The position numbers and the translations under genes are program-made. Source: Agrypnia vestita (lineage: Eukaryota > Arthropoda > Insecta > Trichoptera > Phryganeidae). From it: a stretch of DNA of 64,000 bases. Below, in pieces: positions 12,483-23,580 of the stretch. Location: contig JADDOH010022991.1 of the NCBI GenBank assembly GCA_016648135.1, positions 1 to 64,000 of the forward strand, read 5' to 3'. Every line of letters starts with the position of its first letter. Position 1 is the stretch's first letter. The notes under the pieces were generated by a model that searched no databases, was not told the DNA's origin, and saw nothing but the letters and a program-made list of their open reading frames with translations.

Positions 12483-14142
12483 TTTAATGTTAAAAAGGTT
12501 TCTAATTAAAAGATATCTTGCGTGTTCATAAAAAAAGAAGAGATATTCTGAATTCTTCAGAATTCTTTGAATATACAAATATAATTTGGTTTCCTTATTG
12601 AAAATATATCAAATCCGGAATTAATATTTCGTGAAGTATTTTAAAATTGGCAGATGGTTGAAATACTGACTCCGGTGGGTTAATGCGTAAGATCCTGCAA
12701 TTACAAAAATTATTCATTGTTAATTATGTGTGTTCTACCATAATCATAACCTAACCTAACCCAACCTCTACAATAATATTAAATTAAGAATATTTTTGTT
12801 CATATATCATGAAATGACAGATAATGCTGTCATATACCCTTATTTTTTTTTTTACTACTCAGTCAATCACAACATTCATTCCCACATAACAACACGATTT
12901 AACAAAATATCAAAGCTTGAAAGATTTTAAGCCAACTTGAAAATATTACGTGAATGATGTTTATTTAAATAAAAACCATTTATTTACTTGTTTAAATACC
13001 ATGAAATAGAAGGGCGGATAAAATGCTTTGAGTCCGTGAAATAGAAATACATTTTCCCAAACCATCGCACGCATATTTATTTCTGGGGTTCAACCCACAG
13101 AATTCGAGAAAATCTATTTTAAATTATTTTTTAAATCTATTTTGGTTTTAATATTTTAAGTGTGCTGAAAATTATAAGAAGAAATAGAACAGAAAAAAAA
13201 CATGTAAGTAAGGAATATACGAAGACCAAGGTAAAGGATGATATTATTACTTTAAAATACGCGAAATATTATTCCTTCAGAAGACAAAAACGATTTCTAA
13301 AGCGCCCTAAGTCCTATTGGAATGATTAAATTATCAGTCGAAACGATGATTAGCAGAGGACCGAGGAATGTGAAAGTCACGGGGAATTCTCCATCAAGCA
13401 GTTGATGATGATCTCAGTCAGATAATTTCTATAGTCTGTAATTTATTTAATCGTCAGTATTGTATTTATCTTTTATCATTATTACTTGAGTGTGTTTTGA
13501 AATGTTTTTAATTTATTACTTTAAAATTTAGTAACGGTTTTTGTTTTGTAATTAAGTAACAGCATTTTACTTATCTTCTCTTTTTAATACTTTTAGACAT
13601 TTAAGTATTTCAAAAAATCGCTTCTTTGTATGTATTATTTTTCTTAATTTGTACCGAATAAGAAATTAAATAAATAATGTGTTTATATTAATTTATAAAT
13701 TGTAATAAAAATATTTTTCTCATGTCAAAATTTCGCTGCGTAATAAAGTGTGACATTTTTCTGTATCGAGGCACAAAATCAATACATGGATAATTTAATA
13801 AAAACGACGGCCAGTTTACCACAGAAAATAATGAGTTATTTTCATTTTACTGGATGATAACCAAAAGCATTTTGTCTTGGGATTATTTTATTTTATATCG
13901 TCTTATATTGACTTCGTATTACGATTTTATCAAACACCAATTTTGCAGAGCCCAGGTACAAAGTTAATAAATCAAATTAAAATGCGACAAATTGTTAAGA
14001 AAAATTCTGGAGCTATAATTATACGATCAAATATCAAGAAACGTGAGTAAATTGCAATGGTACCTTTTAAAATAATTGTATTGGCAACGGTTATCCCTAG
14101 CACGATTGGTTTTTAATTTGTGTTGCTCATTGTTATCTTACT
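12483..14142. other. Intergenic region between IR genes 1 and 2, including the 5' flank of gene 1
   Basis: AT-rich with no open frame. A short TAACCTAACCTAACCC-like run lies near 12750. I see no clear TATA box placed for gene 1. Confidence 0.45.
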
Positions 14143-14385
14143 TGTAGGGTATAAAAACAAAGGCAGCAATATCAAAAAAAAATGCAGTCATCGAGGATTA
14201 CTAATTTATAATGTTCTGAATTCGAGATTTTATAGAAAACATAGCCTATTAATTTATAGGAAACATGATTTTGGAAGAGAGAGATATATACAATCTAGAA
14301 TTCAGCGCATTTTTAAATTAGTAACTGTAGTGACAGTATTTTTTTAATTTTTTGGATATTGCTGTCTTTACCTTTATACCCTACA
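14143..14385. mobile_element. MITE family A, copy 2
   Basis: Ends TGTAGGGTATAAAAACAAAG and its near-complement finishing TATACCCTACA, with the family blocks TGCAGTCATCGAGGATTAC and CATGATTTTGGAAGAGA inside. About 300 bp downstream of the stop of IR gene 2. Non-coding. Confidence 0.82.
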
Positions 14386-14683
14386 CATGATTAAAGAAAT
14401 AATTATTCTGTTATAGCAACCACGGATTTTTTTTATTTTTGAGTTTTATTTGTCTTTTACTTTAATATAGGCACTCTGACAATCCACTACATTTAGGTAC
14501 ACGCTTGCGCATTGTTTAGTAATTATCCAAAAAATATATGAAAATAAGCAATAAATACTCAAAGTGAACTTCGTCATACTTATGGTCCACATAATCAACT
14601 TAGTGTGCAAAAGTCAAAAGGCGAGTCATTGCAAAAATTAAAAAGGATTGTGTAAAGGACAATCATTTTTTTACGAAACTTTC

Positions 14684-17600
14684 TTAAATTTTCAAAAAAT
14701 TATTTACTCCCTCGCTGGTTTTAATGACATTTGTTCGTATTTTTCTTCTAAAAGACATCCACTCGAATGCAAAAACAAAATTTGACAAAATCAAACCAAT
14801 CCCCAAGAAAATGAACGAAGTCTGAACGTCGAGCAGCGTCAGCTTTTTTTCTGACGCAATATGAATCTGGCTCATCCTCGACCTCAGCAGGAGGGAGTAC
14901 TCCGTGAAGTCGTACCACTTGTTGCTCAGACCGGCCGCCACGACTCTCCTCATGAAGACATTGATGTGTCTCAAGAAGGGATGCCCCTTGTAAACGATGT
15001 ACGCGAGGTGATAACTCCTCGGACACTCCTCCACGATATGGATCTTCGATTTACCATCGCTCTCTGTGTAGTCGAGTTGTAATACAATCTCTGCGTCAAT
15101 TCTTCTCTCGATTACTGCTATGCTTCTATCAAATTCTGTTTTGTTGGCGACGCTAGTCTCCTTGATTTTCTTCGACAAATTGTTGCCGACAGCGCTGATA
15201 TTCCAACCGAAGATGTCCTTGTTTTTCGAACTGCTTATAAAAAGGCCTGATGCATCCAGCTCCTCCAAGGTGTGAATATTGGGGTAATATGACACGGTGC
15301 TGTAAGCTGTACTTAGTTGTCCCTGGAATAACCAACCAACAAATATTGTTTAACTAATCAATGTATATTATAGATGTCTCATTGAGACGAAACTGTATTT
15401 TTATGGGAAACTAGGTATAGAAGTCTTTTGGGTGTGTATAGGGCCTACGACCTATAGTGCGGCTGGCGTAAGTGATCACTTTACGCAATGTAACGTTCGC
15501 CATTTCCACCAATGATAGAATATACCATGTCTACTAATTTTTGGAAGTTATATATATATTTAAATTATGTGCCATGTTTCACATATGAGTTGTAACCATC
15601 CTCCACGCGGCCTGCACCAAAGCTTTTTCATTCCCCCTAAATGCCCACAGATGTCGCTAATGAGACATCTATAGTTGATTACGGAATTTTTGATAGCAAT
15701 ATATTTTATCTGTGTAATGAAATTCATCCGAATTACTAGCGTTACACTAGGATACGCCAGAAATATTATTTCAAATTTTTATAAAATTCCTTTTTTACCA
15801 GTATTTTACATTCAGAAAATTTAAAAATTTTCAGAACAGTGCTGGATTTTTGTCACAGGATTTTGATTGATTAATGATGTCCCTGTGACAAAAATCCAGC
15901 ACTGTTCCGAAAAATTTGAAAAAAAAAAAAAAACTCAAAATATTCCGATTGTTTAACTATATTATTGATGGAATCGGCACTAGCTCAGTAGAGTTTATTC
16001 ATAATGATCTTAAAAATGGATGAAATGAAGCTACGTATACTCAATCAAGATATATTATAGATGTCTCACAGAGACGAAGTTATTTATATGGGAAAGTAGA
16101 TATGGTAGTCTTTGGTGCACACAACCGAAAACTGAAATGAACGAATAAAACTTAAGCACAATCCTTTAGGTATTGTTAGATAGATGTGGTGAAATTATTG
16201 ATTGATCACAATATACAAAAAAATTACCCGGATAAAAAAAAACGGAATAAAATTACTAAAATTAATTAAAATTACAATTCATTCAAATTACATTCTTTCA
16301 ACCATTGACTGTGACATCTCTCATTTTTGTTATGTTTTAGCTCTGATATATACCGGTTTTCGCATGTAAATAGCTAATTTATTGCTTGCTAAAATCATTT
16401 CTTCGTAACATTATGGAATTATTTTTTTAAAAACTATCAGTAATAAGGTTCGTTTAATAAAGAAAAAAGGGAGGTTTAAAATCGTGGTATTTTCTTAGTT
16501 AGCTCTAAAGCGCCGGCCCTAGTTACATATATACTTATTATTAAAATTTATGGGGTATTTCTTTAAAGCTATATAACTTTAAAAAATAAATAAAACGTAT
16601 AAAAATCGTAATGGCTATTGTATTGGCTTTATTAACGATAATTTTTTGCCGTTAGTGTTTAAATATAGGATATTTTTAGAGGTTTGTTTTTCGAATTGGC
16701 AGCACTTTTTCCAGTGAAAGCCAATTTGACAGTTGATGACTGATTGGTGTTCAGTTTAGTTTGCCATTTTACCATTAATAGACTTACGCCAAAACCACGT
16801 TTGAGAATTGTGCAAATTTATTTAGAAAATCGTGGTATCGTATTTCCAACAAAGCCAATACCATGGTCTTTACCACGATATTCATGTGTTTTATTTTATT
16901 TTGATATTCTATACCACTAAAAAAACACTGTGTAGGTACATAGTTTGAAAATAAGACCTACCTGAAAAGCTCCAACCATTATTAGGTTGAGTAGAAGGCA
17001 AAGGGAAATGAATATCCGTTCCCGAAATTTCTCGGGGAGTTTCACTGGATTCGAAATGAGGATGAGACAAATTTCAATGAAGTAAAAATATAAATGCTGG
17101 TTGTTCTTCTTAGAATCATCCTGGCGCATTTTGGTTTTCATGTACCACCATAAAAATCCCGCTGACAAGATGAACAAAAATATGAATGCCCAAATTCTGA
17201 CACTAAATATCAGCAATATAGACATCCATTGAGGAACAGGCAACCCCTTCGGAGCCAGAATACAAAACTGATCGGAGAATATTGGATACGTAAACTCGAT
17301 GTCTTTCGTATGGTACTGTTTGATAAAGCGAGCGTTGAAAGAAATGTCCATTCTTTTATTTACAATATCGCCTAGGCTCCCAGAAAATGTTCCATTGCTA
17401 AGCTTGTATCCATAAAGACCGTCATCCGACGGTGGTTTAATAACTGGTTCAAAATTTAGCGATTTTATCATGTTCCCTAGAATAAGACCATCGAGACCTC
17501 CGACATTATTCACGTCTTTAACATCATTTCCCAAATAACTTTCTAGAAAGGTATCGGGCATTTCTTCAACCAGCGTCGGAGTCCTGGCGAACAAGTTTAT

Positions 17601-18350
17601 TTTGAGAGGATACTTTTTGAAATCGCTGTACAGATGCAGCAATGCGGGAGCTTTAGTTTCGAGGACCTCTCTCGTGAGTATCGTCACACCTTTCGAATAA
17701 TTTCCGCTTTCGAAAGTCTCGGTAAAATCATATTTCAGAATCAGTTCTTTACCGCATAAATATGGAAGCGTTATGAGGACTTCAATTAGGTTGAAGCGTT
17801 TCCACATTGCCTCGAAATAGTCTCCCATCACCACCTTTAACTCTTGAGAAAAATTCTCCGAAGAACATTTCACTTCCGATAATTCATCACTCGTTATTAC
17901 GAGGATGAAATTTCCTCTTCTCGTTTTATCGAATATGCACCATTTTGAATTGCGCATTGCGAAATTAAGCGATTTCAAAGTGTGGAATATGGTTACGAAC
18001 ACTTGCTCATTTAATTTTTCAAACACTTTTTTATAAAATGACGGATTAAATTGAAGAGCTGAGCTTTTTCTTGTGGTTTGGGAGTTTAATATCATCACCG
18101 GTAATTGTCTAAACTTGCGAATCAAGTTTATCAAGCCTTCCTGGTAATCGCTCGGTGCTAACTTTGGGGTTTGATGGTCTTCCACTACTACAACAGTATT
18201 GATAGATCGACGGATGTATTTCAGATCAAACCAAAATTCCTGAATGCCATATCGATGCACGCCAAACTTTTCACTACGATCTATGAATTTGGAATTAATT
18301 TCGTGCAAAACCACCAAACTAAAATAGAACATAAAAATATTTTGGTTCAT
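14684..18350 (-). CDS. Divergent ionotropic receptor, IR gene 2 (two exons)
   Basis: Exon 1 (18350-16962, 463 codons) and exon 2 (15322-14684, 212 residues plus stop) give 675 residues. The first Met opens a weakly hydrophobic signal-like segment (MNQNIFMFYFSLVVLHEINS). Order: N-terminal region to about 245; S1 about 250-370 with NNVGGLDG, NGTFSGSL and FTYPIFSDQFCILAPKG; TM1 about 378-403 ending WWYMKTK; pore loop about 422-440; TM2 about 444-466; S2 with TLEELDASG and EECPRSYHLAYIVYKGHPF; last helix about 630-651. The donor CAG|GTAGGT and acceptor ATTCCAG|GGA join in phase 0 at the same codon as in the other three genes. Block for block it is closest to IR gene 3, pointing to a fairly recent duplication. 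A chemosensory channel subunit is expected from the family; the ligand is unknown. No stops or frameshifts. Confidence 0.95.
15371..15671. mobile_element. MITE family B, copy 2 (inside IR gene 2 intron)
   Basis: The left end TAGATGTCTCATTGAGACGA and the right end AATGAGACATCTA are inverted, and TA flanks both sides (15369-15370, 15672-15673). The interior shares the block AGTGATCACTTTACGCAATG with family B. Longer than copy 1 because of about 80 bp of extra right-hand sequence. Confidence 0.85.
15835..15906. repeat. Perfect 25-bp hairpin in IR gene 2 intron
   Basis: The arms 15835-15859 and 15882-15906 are exact complements (AACAGTGCTGGATTTTTGTC plus ACAGG and its inverse) around a 22-nt loop. 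Pairing extends imperfectly outward for about 15 bp more. It lies in a transcribed intron. Confidence 0.9.
16058..16115. mobile_element. MITE family B, half copy
   Basis: Only one inverted end is present (TAGATGTCTCACAGAGACGA, then TTATTTATATGGGAAA). The partner end is missing. Confidence 0.7.
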
Positions 18351-19335
18351 TCCGTTTCTGTTTAATCTTCTTAAATGATGAATTTATATAGTTTATTTGC
18401 TTCCTGTGCGTGATAACTTTCTTTTAGATTTGTTACTTTTAGAAACATGTAAATATTCTATTTAAAATGTCTCAACTCAATTCGAATACGTGGAACGGAT
18501 GTAACGTTCACAAATGACGGTCCTCAAAGTTAAGTATTCATTTTTTTTCAAATTTGATAAACTACTGAACACGATAATTCAGCCGTTGAAATGCTACCGC
18601 TACCTTCGAAAAGTGTAGTGTCAAGCGATGACGATGAAACATAACAGAATTGACATAAATGACATGTATTCATTGCGTGTTTTCACACGTTTCGTGTGTT
18701 AAATATGTAAATACAAAATTTCCAGGAGAATCGTTATTAGTTTTTTTTTATAATATGTCAACCGATTATTATTTGTACCAACTAAAATAAACCGAAAACG
18801 AATGAATAGCGTAAATTGTTTTCAAACCTACATTGACATTGATTGAATATTATTTATAGCAATTATTTGTAAATCGTTTTTATTTCTTTGAGTGTTCTGC
18901 TTTATTTATTTTTCTTTGTAATGACTTTACTACACGTTCCATTTGTTATAAAAAGACAATATTTGAATACGTACATCGATTAAGTAGAAAATATTTTCAT
19001 GGTAAAGGATTCTTCCATTCAATTACATCATCAGTAAATGTATTTTCATTATTTTGAAATAATCATTTGAAAATATTTTAATCATAAATTTAGTATAATA
19101 ATTTAATATTAATAATTATTATTAGTAAACAAAAATGTAACATCATCAAATAGCAGATATTTCTAAAATGCTACATTTTATTTTTGTAAAAAATATATTT
19201 CGAATATTAATGAATATAATTTGAGAGATGGGGATATTTTTTGGAATAAATATTAAAATAACGGCATAAAAGTACTAAAATACACTGTGAAATAATTTTT
19301 AAGGAATGCTGAGACAAACATTTCAATATTATAAA
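18351..19335. other. 5' flank of IR gene 2
   Basis: AT-rich, without open frames. I cannot place a promoter with confidence. Confidence 0.45.
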
Positions 19336-19669
19336 TGTGGGGTATAAAAGCAAAGGCAGCAATATCCAAAAAAATTGTTAATAATTATTTTAAATTTTGT
19401 AAAAAAATACTAATTCATAATGAACTGAATTCGAGATTTTGTAGGAAACATAGCCTATAAATTTATGGGCTATGTTTCTTATAAATGATTTTGGAAGTTA
19501 TAGATATATAAAATCTAGAATTTGCAAGTGATAGATACATAAAATCATGATTTTGGAAAGGTTAAATACTTGAAATTTAGATTTTAGTACATTTTAGATT
19601 AGTAATCCTCGGTGACTGCATCCGAAACATTTTTTTTGTATATTGCTACCTTTTCTTTTATACCCCACA
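19336..19669. mobile_element. MITE family A, copy 3
   Basis: Best-preserved ends of the family: TGTGGGGTATAAAAGCAAAG on the left, and TTCTTTTATACCCCACA closing the right. The interior holds a local inverted pair, CATAGCCTATAAATTTATGG followed by GCTATG. Non-coding. Confidence 0.88.
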
Positions 19670-19840
19670 CATATTATAAATTTAAGCACTAATATGTATG
19701 TACATTCTTCTTTTTTAATATTAATCGCGAATTTCGGGAGTGTATTCTAAAATTAGTTATTCTTAATAATCCACTCTATGAATAATTTTGTTTATATAAT
19801 AATGTTTTTGGTATCTATCTGGTCAGTCTTATTCTTATTC

Positions 19841-20105
19841 TTATACTTCAGCCCTCTCTCTCCACCGCTGGATACAGGCCTCTTCCAACTTCTTCCACTC
19901 GTCTCTTGTCTTGACCCCTCCGCATCCAGGCGACACTAGCAATCGACATAAAGTTTTCGGTCCATCTCTTTGGTGGCCTTTCGACACTCCTTTAAGGGCC
20001 AGGGCCTCCACTTCAATATTCGTGACGCCCATCTGTTGTCACTCTGTCCATCGACATGACCTGCCCATTGCCACTTCATTTTTGCAACACGGTCCATGAT
20101 TTTAC
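19841..20105 (-). pseudogene. LINE reverse-transcriptase tail (minus strand)
   Basis: The reverse translation shows the C-terminal tail common to RTE-type retroelements: a block reading MKWQWAGHVDG, then RWTENFMS in another frame, then TRDEWKKLEEACIQRW near 19860. Frames change between blocks, so it is dead. It is 5'-truncated like the other LINE pieces here. Confidence 0.8.
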
Positions 20106-20914
20106 TAGTCAATGTGGTTTAATTCAAATAGCAATACCAAAATACCGGGAATTTCGATGAATAATTTTTGCTTTTTAAATAACTGCTAATTAAGTAAACT
20201 TAATTATTACTTTGTAATACTCGTACAATGGGTATACCTACGCCTTGGGGGTCCGAGACAAACCATCGCAAAAACCAGTAATCTTCGGAAAAATACTTTT
20301 TAGTTTCCTCTGAAGTTTCGTTTATCGAGTTTTTTCATACTTATCAAATCACCCAGATTGGATGGTATTTTTTTAAATTAAAATATATCCTTTACAATAC
20401 CTTTAATACAAGTGTACAAAATTGTCTCGGAAACTGATCTCGAAAGTTCTGTAAAGGAGAGCACAAAGTTATGTGCGGAGTGAGCTGTCATTCGTTTTCC
20501 ATTATATTTTTTACACAGAACATCTGATATGTACCAATTTTTACTGCCAAATCAGACGAGAGATCAATCCGTGAACATTGTCATTAGAACATAGACAATG
20601 CTTTATTTCGAGACCACGGGGGGGGGGGGGGTCTACTTATTAAAAATAATTATTGTGTGATAATAAATGTCTTTCATATAATAACGTGTATTTATGTGCT
20701 GAATCAATATTTAAATTTAATTAATTTAATTTAATAAAAAATTTCTACAGACATTTTTGGTAGCCGGTCTGGGCGCTGGAGTTACGGAAGCCATATTTGT
20801 AAATCCTTCTGAAGAAAAAAAGTTCAGTTGCACTGTACATTGTCTCTTCCATCATCTCGTCAATGCAATTACATCAATTTATAATATAATAATAAAATAA
20901 TGATTTTCATATAA
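20106..20914. other. Unassigned spacer with a G-run
   Basis: No open frame of note. A run of about 12 G lies near 20620-20631, a spot prone to assembly or sequencing error. Confidence 0.45.
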
Positions 20915-21665
20915 TTAAACTAGTTAACTTTGTTTACACCACTAAAATTTATTTGGTAAAACCAACCGGTTTCGGAAACGACGTTCCTTCGTCAGGGTAT
21001 ACTGAATACTAATTGAACTTTACAAAAATTATAAACAATCATACTTCAGTGTTAAGTGTCCAAATGGGGGTAAATAGTGGGGGGTGCGAAAGAAACAGGT
21101 GATAGGGTGAAAGGGAACATATTCAAAATAGGACTGTAAGTTAAATTTTTTTTTAGCTATAAAAATATATATATAATAATGAATCTATTATTAACAACCA
21201 AACAAATTTAACTTACAGTCCTATTTTGAATATGTTCCCTTTCACCCTATCACCTGTTTCTACTACTGACTTCTTATAAAATAAAACAGAATACCACAGT
21301 AAAGTATAGGTATATAGAGATTATTTTAAAATCACTTACCAGTCTTATCACACAGACATGAAAATCATTATACTGTTGTATTTTGCTATAACTTTATATA
21401 ATTTTTGTAAAGTTCAATTAGTATTAAGTATACCCTGTCGTTTCCGAAACCGGTTGGTTTTACCAAATAAATTTTAGTGGTGTAAACAATGCTAACTAGT
21501 TTAATTATATTCATAATGAATAACCACAAAGTTATAGCAAAATACAACAGTATAATGATTTTCATGTCTGTGTGATAAGACTGGTAAGTGATTTTAAAAT
21601 AATCTCTATATACCTATATTTTACTGTGTTATTCTGTTTTATTTTATAAGAAGTCAGTAGTTCTT
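20915..21665. mobile_element. Composite fold-back cluster with Penelope-like ends
   Basis: Two nested inverted repeats overlap. The outer pair joins about 20919-21150 with about 21203-21512: both hold CACCACTAAAATTTATTTGG, ACCAACCGGTTTCGG and AGGACTGTAAGTTAAAT, in opposite directions. A second block (about 21262-21399), present in only one arm, returns inverted at about 21523-21662 (CAGTCTTATCACACAGACATG). The minus strand near 20966-20997 reads CCCTGACGA, a short hairpin, then GAAACCGG, the arrangement seen in terminal repeats of Penelope-like retroelements. No protein-coding part remains. A fold-back DNA transposon is the alternative. Confidence 0.6.
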
Positions 21666-22060
21666 ATAAAATTTAAAAAAAAAACAATTTATTATGTCCA
21701 TTAGATATTAATTAAATATTAAATAGATCGATAAACAAGTGGTAAACAAAAGTAAACCTTTATTTAATTAATATAATTTGAAAATTGCCGATTTCTTTTA
21801 AAAAACGTTGTGTACAATATGTATAATAAGTAATCTTTTTTTTAAATAAATATCAATGTGTGACAATTTATTTTTATTCTAATGTTTTTTTTTCTATTTG
21901 ATATTTTTGATCAAAATAAAATATCAATGTAATGTCACTTTTCGACACTTAAATTACCTACTGGTAAACCGGTTTTAAAATCGTGATTTCACCAATTTAC
22001 CGGTAATGTAATTTTCCGGTAAATTCGCATGCCCTCGTTCGAATTGAGACACATACCACT
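21666..22060. other. Spacer with a short dispersed repeat
   Basis: The segment about 21950-22030 contains TTTTCCGGTAAATTCGCATG, and a similar block recurs near 58105-58165. Otherwise AT-rich with nothing recognised. Confidence 0.45.
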
Positions 22061-22190
22061 CAGAGGCGTGCAGTGAGAACATTGACGCATGACTTTTTTC
22101 TAAGCATATATTTTGAAAAAAAAATTAAATAAAAGATATCTCGTAATACTATCCTACCATAATATTAACCATATCATTAAGATTGTAATA

Positions 22191-23475
22191 TTAGGTCCAT
22201 ACATATGAAATTGGCGTTTTGCCGTACTGGCAAATTTGATCTCAAATATCTTCTCTTTGGTTAGGAATTCCAAATCCAAATTTATACAGTTATTTACTCA
22301 TGTATTTGTGTTTTGAAAATTATAATTAATTTGTTTTTTTCTCAATTGTTTTTTTCTTTGCGTCACTCAGTTTACAAAATGAAAAACTTGAAATATCGCG
22401 TTATTTACGAGTACGAGTTCCACCGTGGCACCAGTGCTGCAGAAACGGCTCGAGGGATTAATGATGTGTATGGCGACGGTGCCGCAAAAGAAAACACAGT
22501 GCGTTTTTGGTTCCAACGTTTTCGTTCTGGAAATTTCGACCTGCAGAACAAGCCCCGTGGACGGCCGGAGACCAAAGTTGATAATGAAGAATTGAAGGCT
22601 ATTGTGGAAGCGGATCCATCGCAAACTACATCCGAGTTAGCTGCAGGCTGCGGTGTTAGTGATAAAACTATTTTAATCCACTTGAAACAAATTGGTAAGG
22701 TGAAAAAGCATGAAAGGTGGGTACCTCACGAATTGAGTGAAGCAAATCAACAAACGCGCGTTGACTGCTGCGTTGCATTACTCAACCGGCACAATAATGA
22801 AGGGATTTTAAATCGAATCATTACCTGTGATGAAAAGTGGATCCTGTACGATAATCGGAAGCGCTCATCGCAATGGCTGAACCCTGCCGAACCAGCCAAA
22901 CCATGCCCCAAGCGAAAATTGACTCCAAAAAAGATACTTGTGAGCGTTTGGTGGACTAGTGCTGGTGTCGTTCACTACAGCTTTCTTAAATCTGGCCAGA
23001 CGATTACGGCAGATGTCTATTGTCAGCAACTGCAAACCATGATGGAAAAGCTAGCTGCTAAACAACCGAGGCTGGTTAATCGCTCTAGGCCACTGCTGCT
23101 TCATGATAACGCTAGACCACACACTGCACAACAGACGGCTACCAAATTAGAGGAGCTTCAATTGGAATGTCTAAGATATCCACCGTACTCTCCGTACCTT
23201 TCCCCAATAGATTACCATTTTTTTCGAAATTTGGATAACTTCTTGCAAAGGAAAAAATTCAACTCCGATGGGGCAGTCCAAACCGCCTTCAAAGATTTTA
23301 TTGATTCCCGTCCGAATGGTTTTTTTAGTAAAGGGATCGATGAACTACCTATGAGATGGCAAAAGTGCATAGATAGCAATGGTACATACTTTGATTAAAT
23401 AAATATATTATAATAAAAAAAATCGGCTTTATGTTCCTCCCATACTAAACCTCAATTTCATATGTAAAGACCTAA
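22191..23475 (+). mobile_element. mariner element, copy 1 (full length, 1285 bp)
   Basis: Starts TTAGGTCCATACATATGAAA and ends TTTCATATGTAAAGACCTAA, flanked by TA on both sides (22189-22190, 23476-23477), the mariner target site. One uninterrupted transposase frame lies inside. The two ends share the outer 20 bp or so with a few mismatches. Copies 2 and 3 lie at 47.7 and 49.1 kb. Confidence 0.95.
22379..23398 (+). CDS. mariner transposase, open reading frame intact (copy 1)
   Basis: 339 residues from the Met opening MKNLKYRVIYEYEF, the usual mariner length; an in-frame Met at 22313 lies in the 5' leader and is less likely. The N-terminal half has two helix-turn-helix regions, then the WVPHEL linker (WVPHELSEANQQ). 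The DD34D catalytic domain shows TCDEKW (first Asp), LLHDNARPHTA (second) and PIDYHFF (third, 34 residues on). It cuts and pastes the element at TA sites. One highly conserved non-catalytic residue is altered: the usual YSPD before the third Asp reads YSPY, and the next positions are also changed (LSPI for LAPT). It groups by eye with cecropia-type mariners, including the human SETMAR transposase part. Activity is uncertain. Confidence 0.93.
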   Translation: MKNLKYRVIYEYEFHRGTSAAETARGINDVYGDGAAKENTVRFWFQRFRSGNFDLQNKPRGRPETKVDNEELKAIVEADPSQTTSELAAGCGVSDKTILIHLKQIGKVKKHERWVPHELSEANQQTRVDCCVALLNRHNNEGILNRIITCDEKWILYDNRKRSSQWLNPAEPAKPCPKRKLTPKKILVSVWWTSAGVVHYSFLKSGQTITADVYCQQLQTMMEKLAAKQPRLVNRSRPLLLHDNARPHTAQQTATKLEELQLECLRYPPYSPYLSPIDYHFFRNLDNFLQRKKFNSDGAVQTAFKDFIDSRPNGFFSKGIDELPMRWQKCIDSNGTYFD

Positions 23476-23580
23476 TATTTCATAATATTCTGTCACATAA
23501 ATATTTTATTTCGATATTTGTTGCACAATATATGTTTATGTAAGGGTCATGCTTCAATGTTCTCACTGCACGCGCCTGTA

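Larger units (their letters stand above)
15323..16961 (-). other. Intron of IR gene 2 (repeat-filled)
   Basis: Intron of 1639 bp with GT..AG borders. It contains a full MITE B (15371-15671), a 25-bp perfect hairpin (15835-15906) and half a MITE B (16058-16115). The rest is AT-rich and carries repeated ATCGTGGTA / TACCACGAT blocks near 16485, 16826 and 16872. No coding segment. Confidence 0.85.
22061..23580. mobile_element. MITE family H, interrupted by a mariner
   Basis: The left flank of mariner copy 1 (AGGCGTGCAGTGAGAACATTG, read in two parts from 22064) is the inverted match of the right flank (CAATGTTCTCACTGCACGCG, 23554-23573). The two make the ends of a small element of roughly 230 bp that was split by the mariner. 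A related end lies in the intron of IR gene 1 near 10965. Confidence 0.75.

Noticed and set aside
12746..12770. Telomere-like TTAGG repeats (CCTAACCTAACCC)
   Set aside because: Only two to three units; insect genomes are full of such short runs. Not evidence of a chromosome end.
14748..15082. Frames of 92 and 73 codons inside IR gene 2 exon 2; similar ones at 32314-32752 and 54052-54600
   Set aside because: Other-frame shadows of the receptor exons, recurring because the exons are homologous.
22367..22624. Minus-strand frames over the mariners (also 48519-48781 and 49299-49523)
   Set aside because: Antisense shadows of the transposase gene, repeated in each copy.
23188..23200. Idea that YSPY in mariner copy 1 destroys the catalytic triad
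   Set aside because: Counting 34 residues from the Asp in HDNARP lands on the Asp in PIDYHFF, which is present. YSPD is conserved but not the catalytic Asp.
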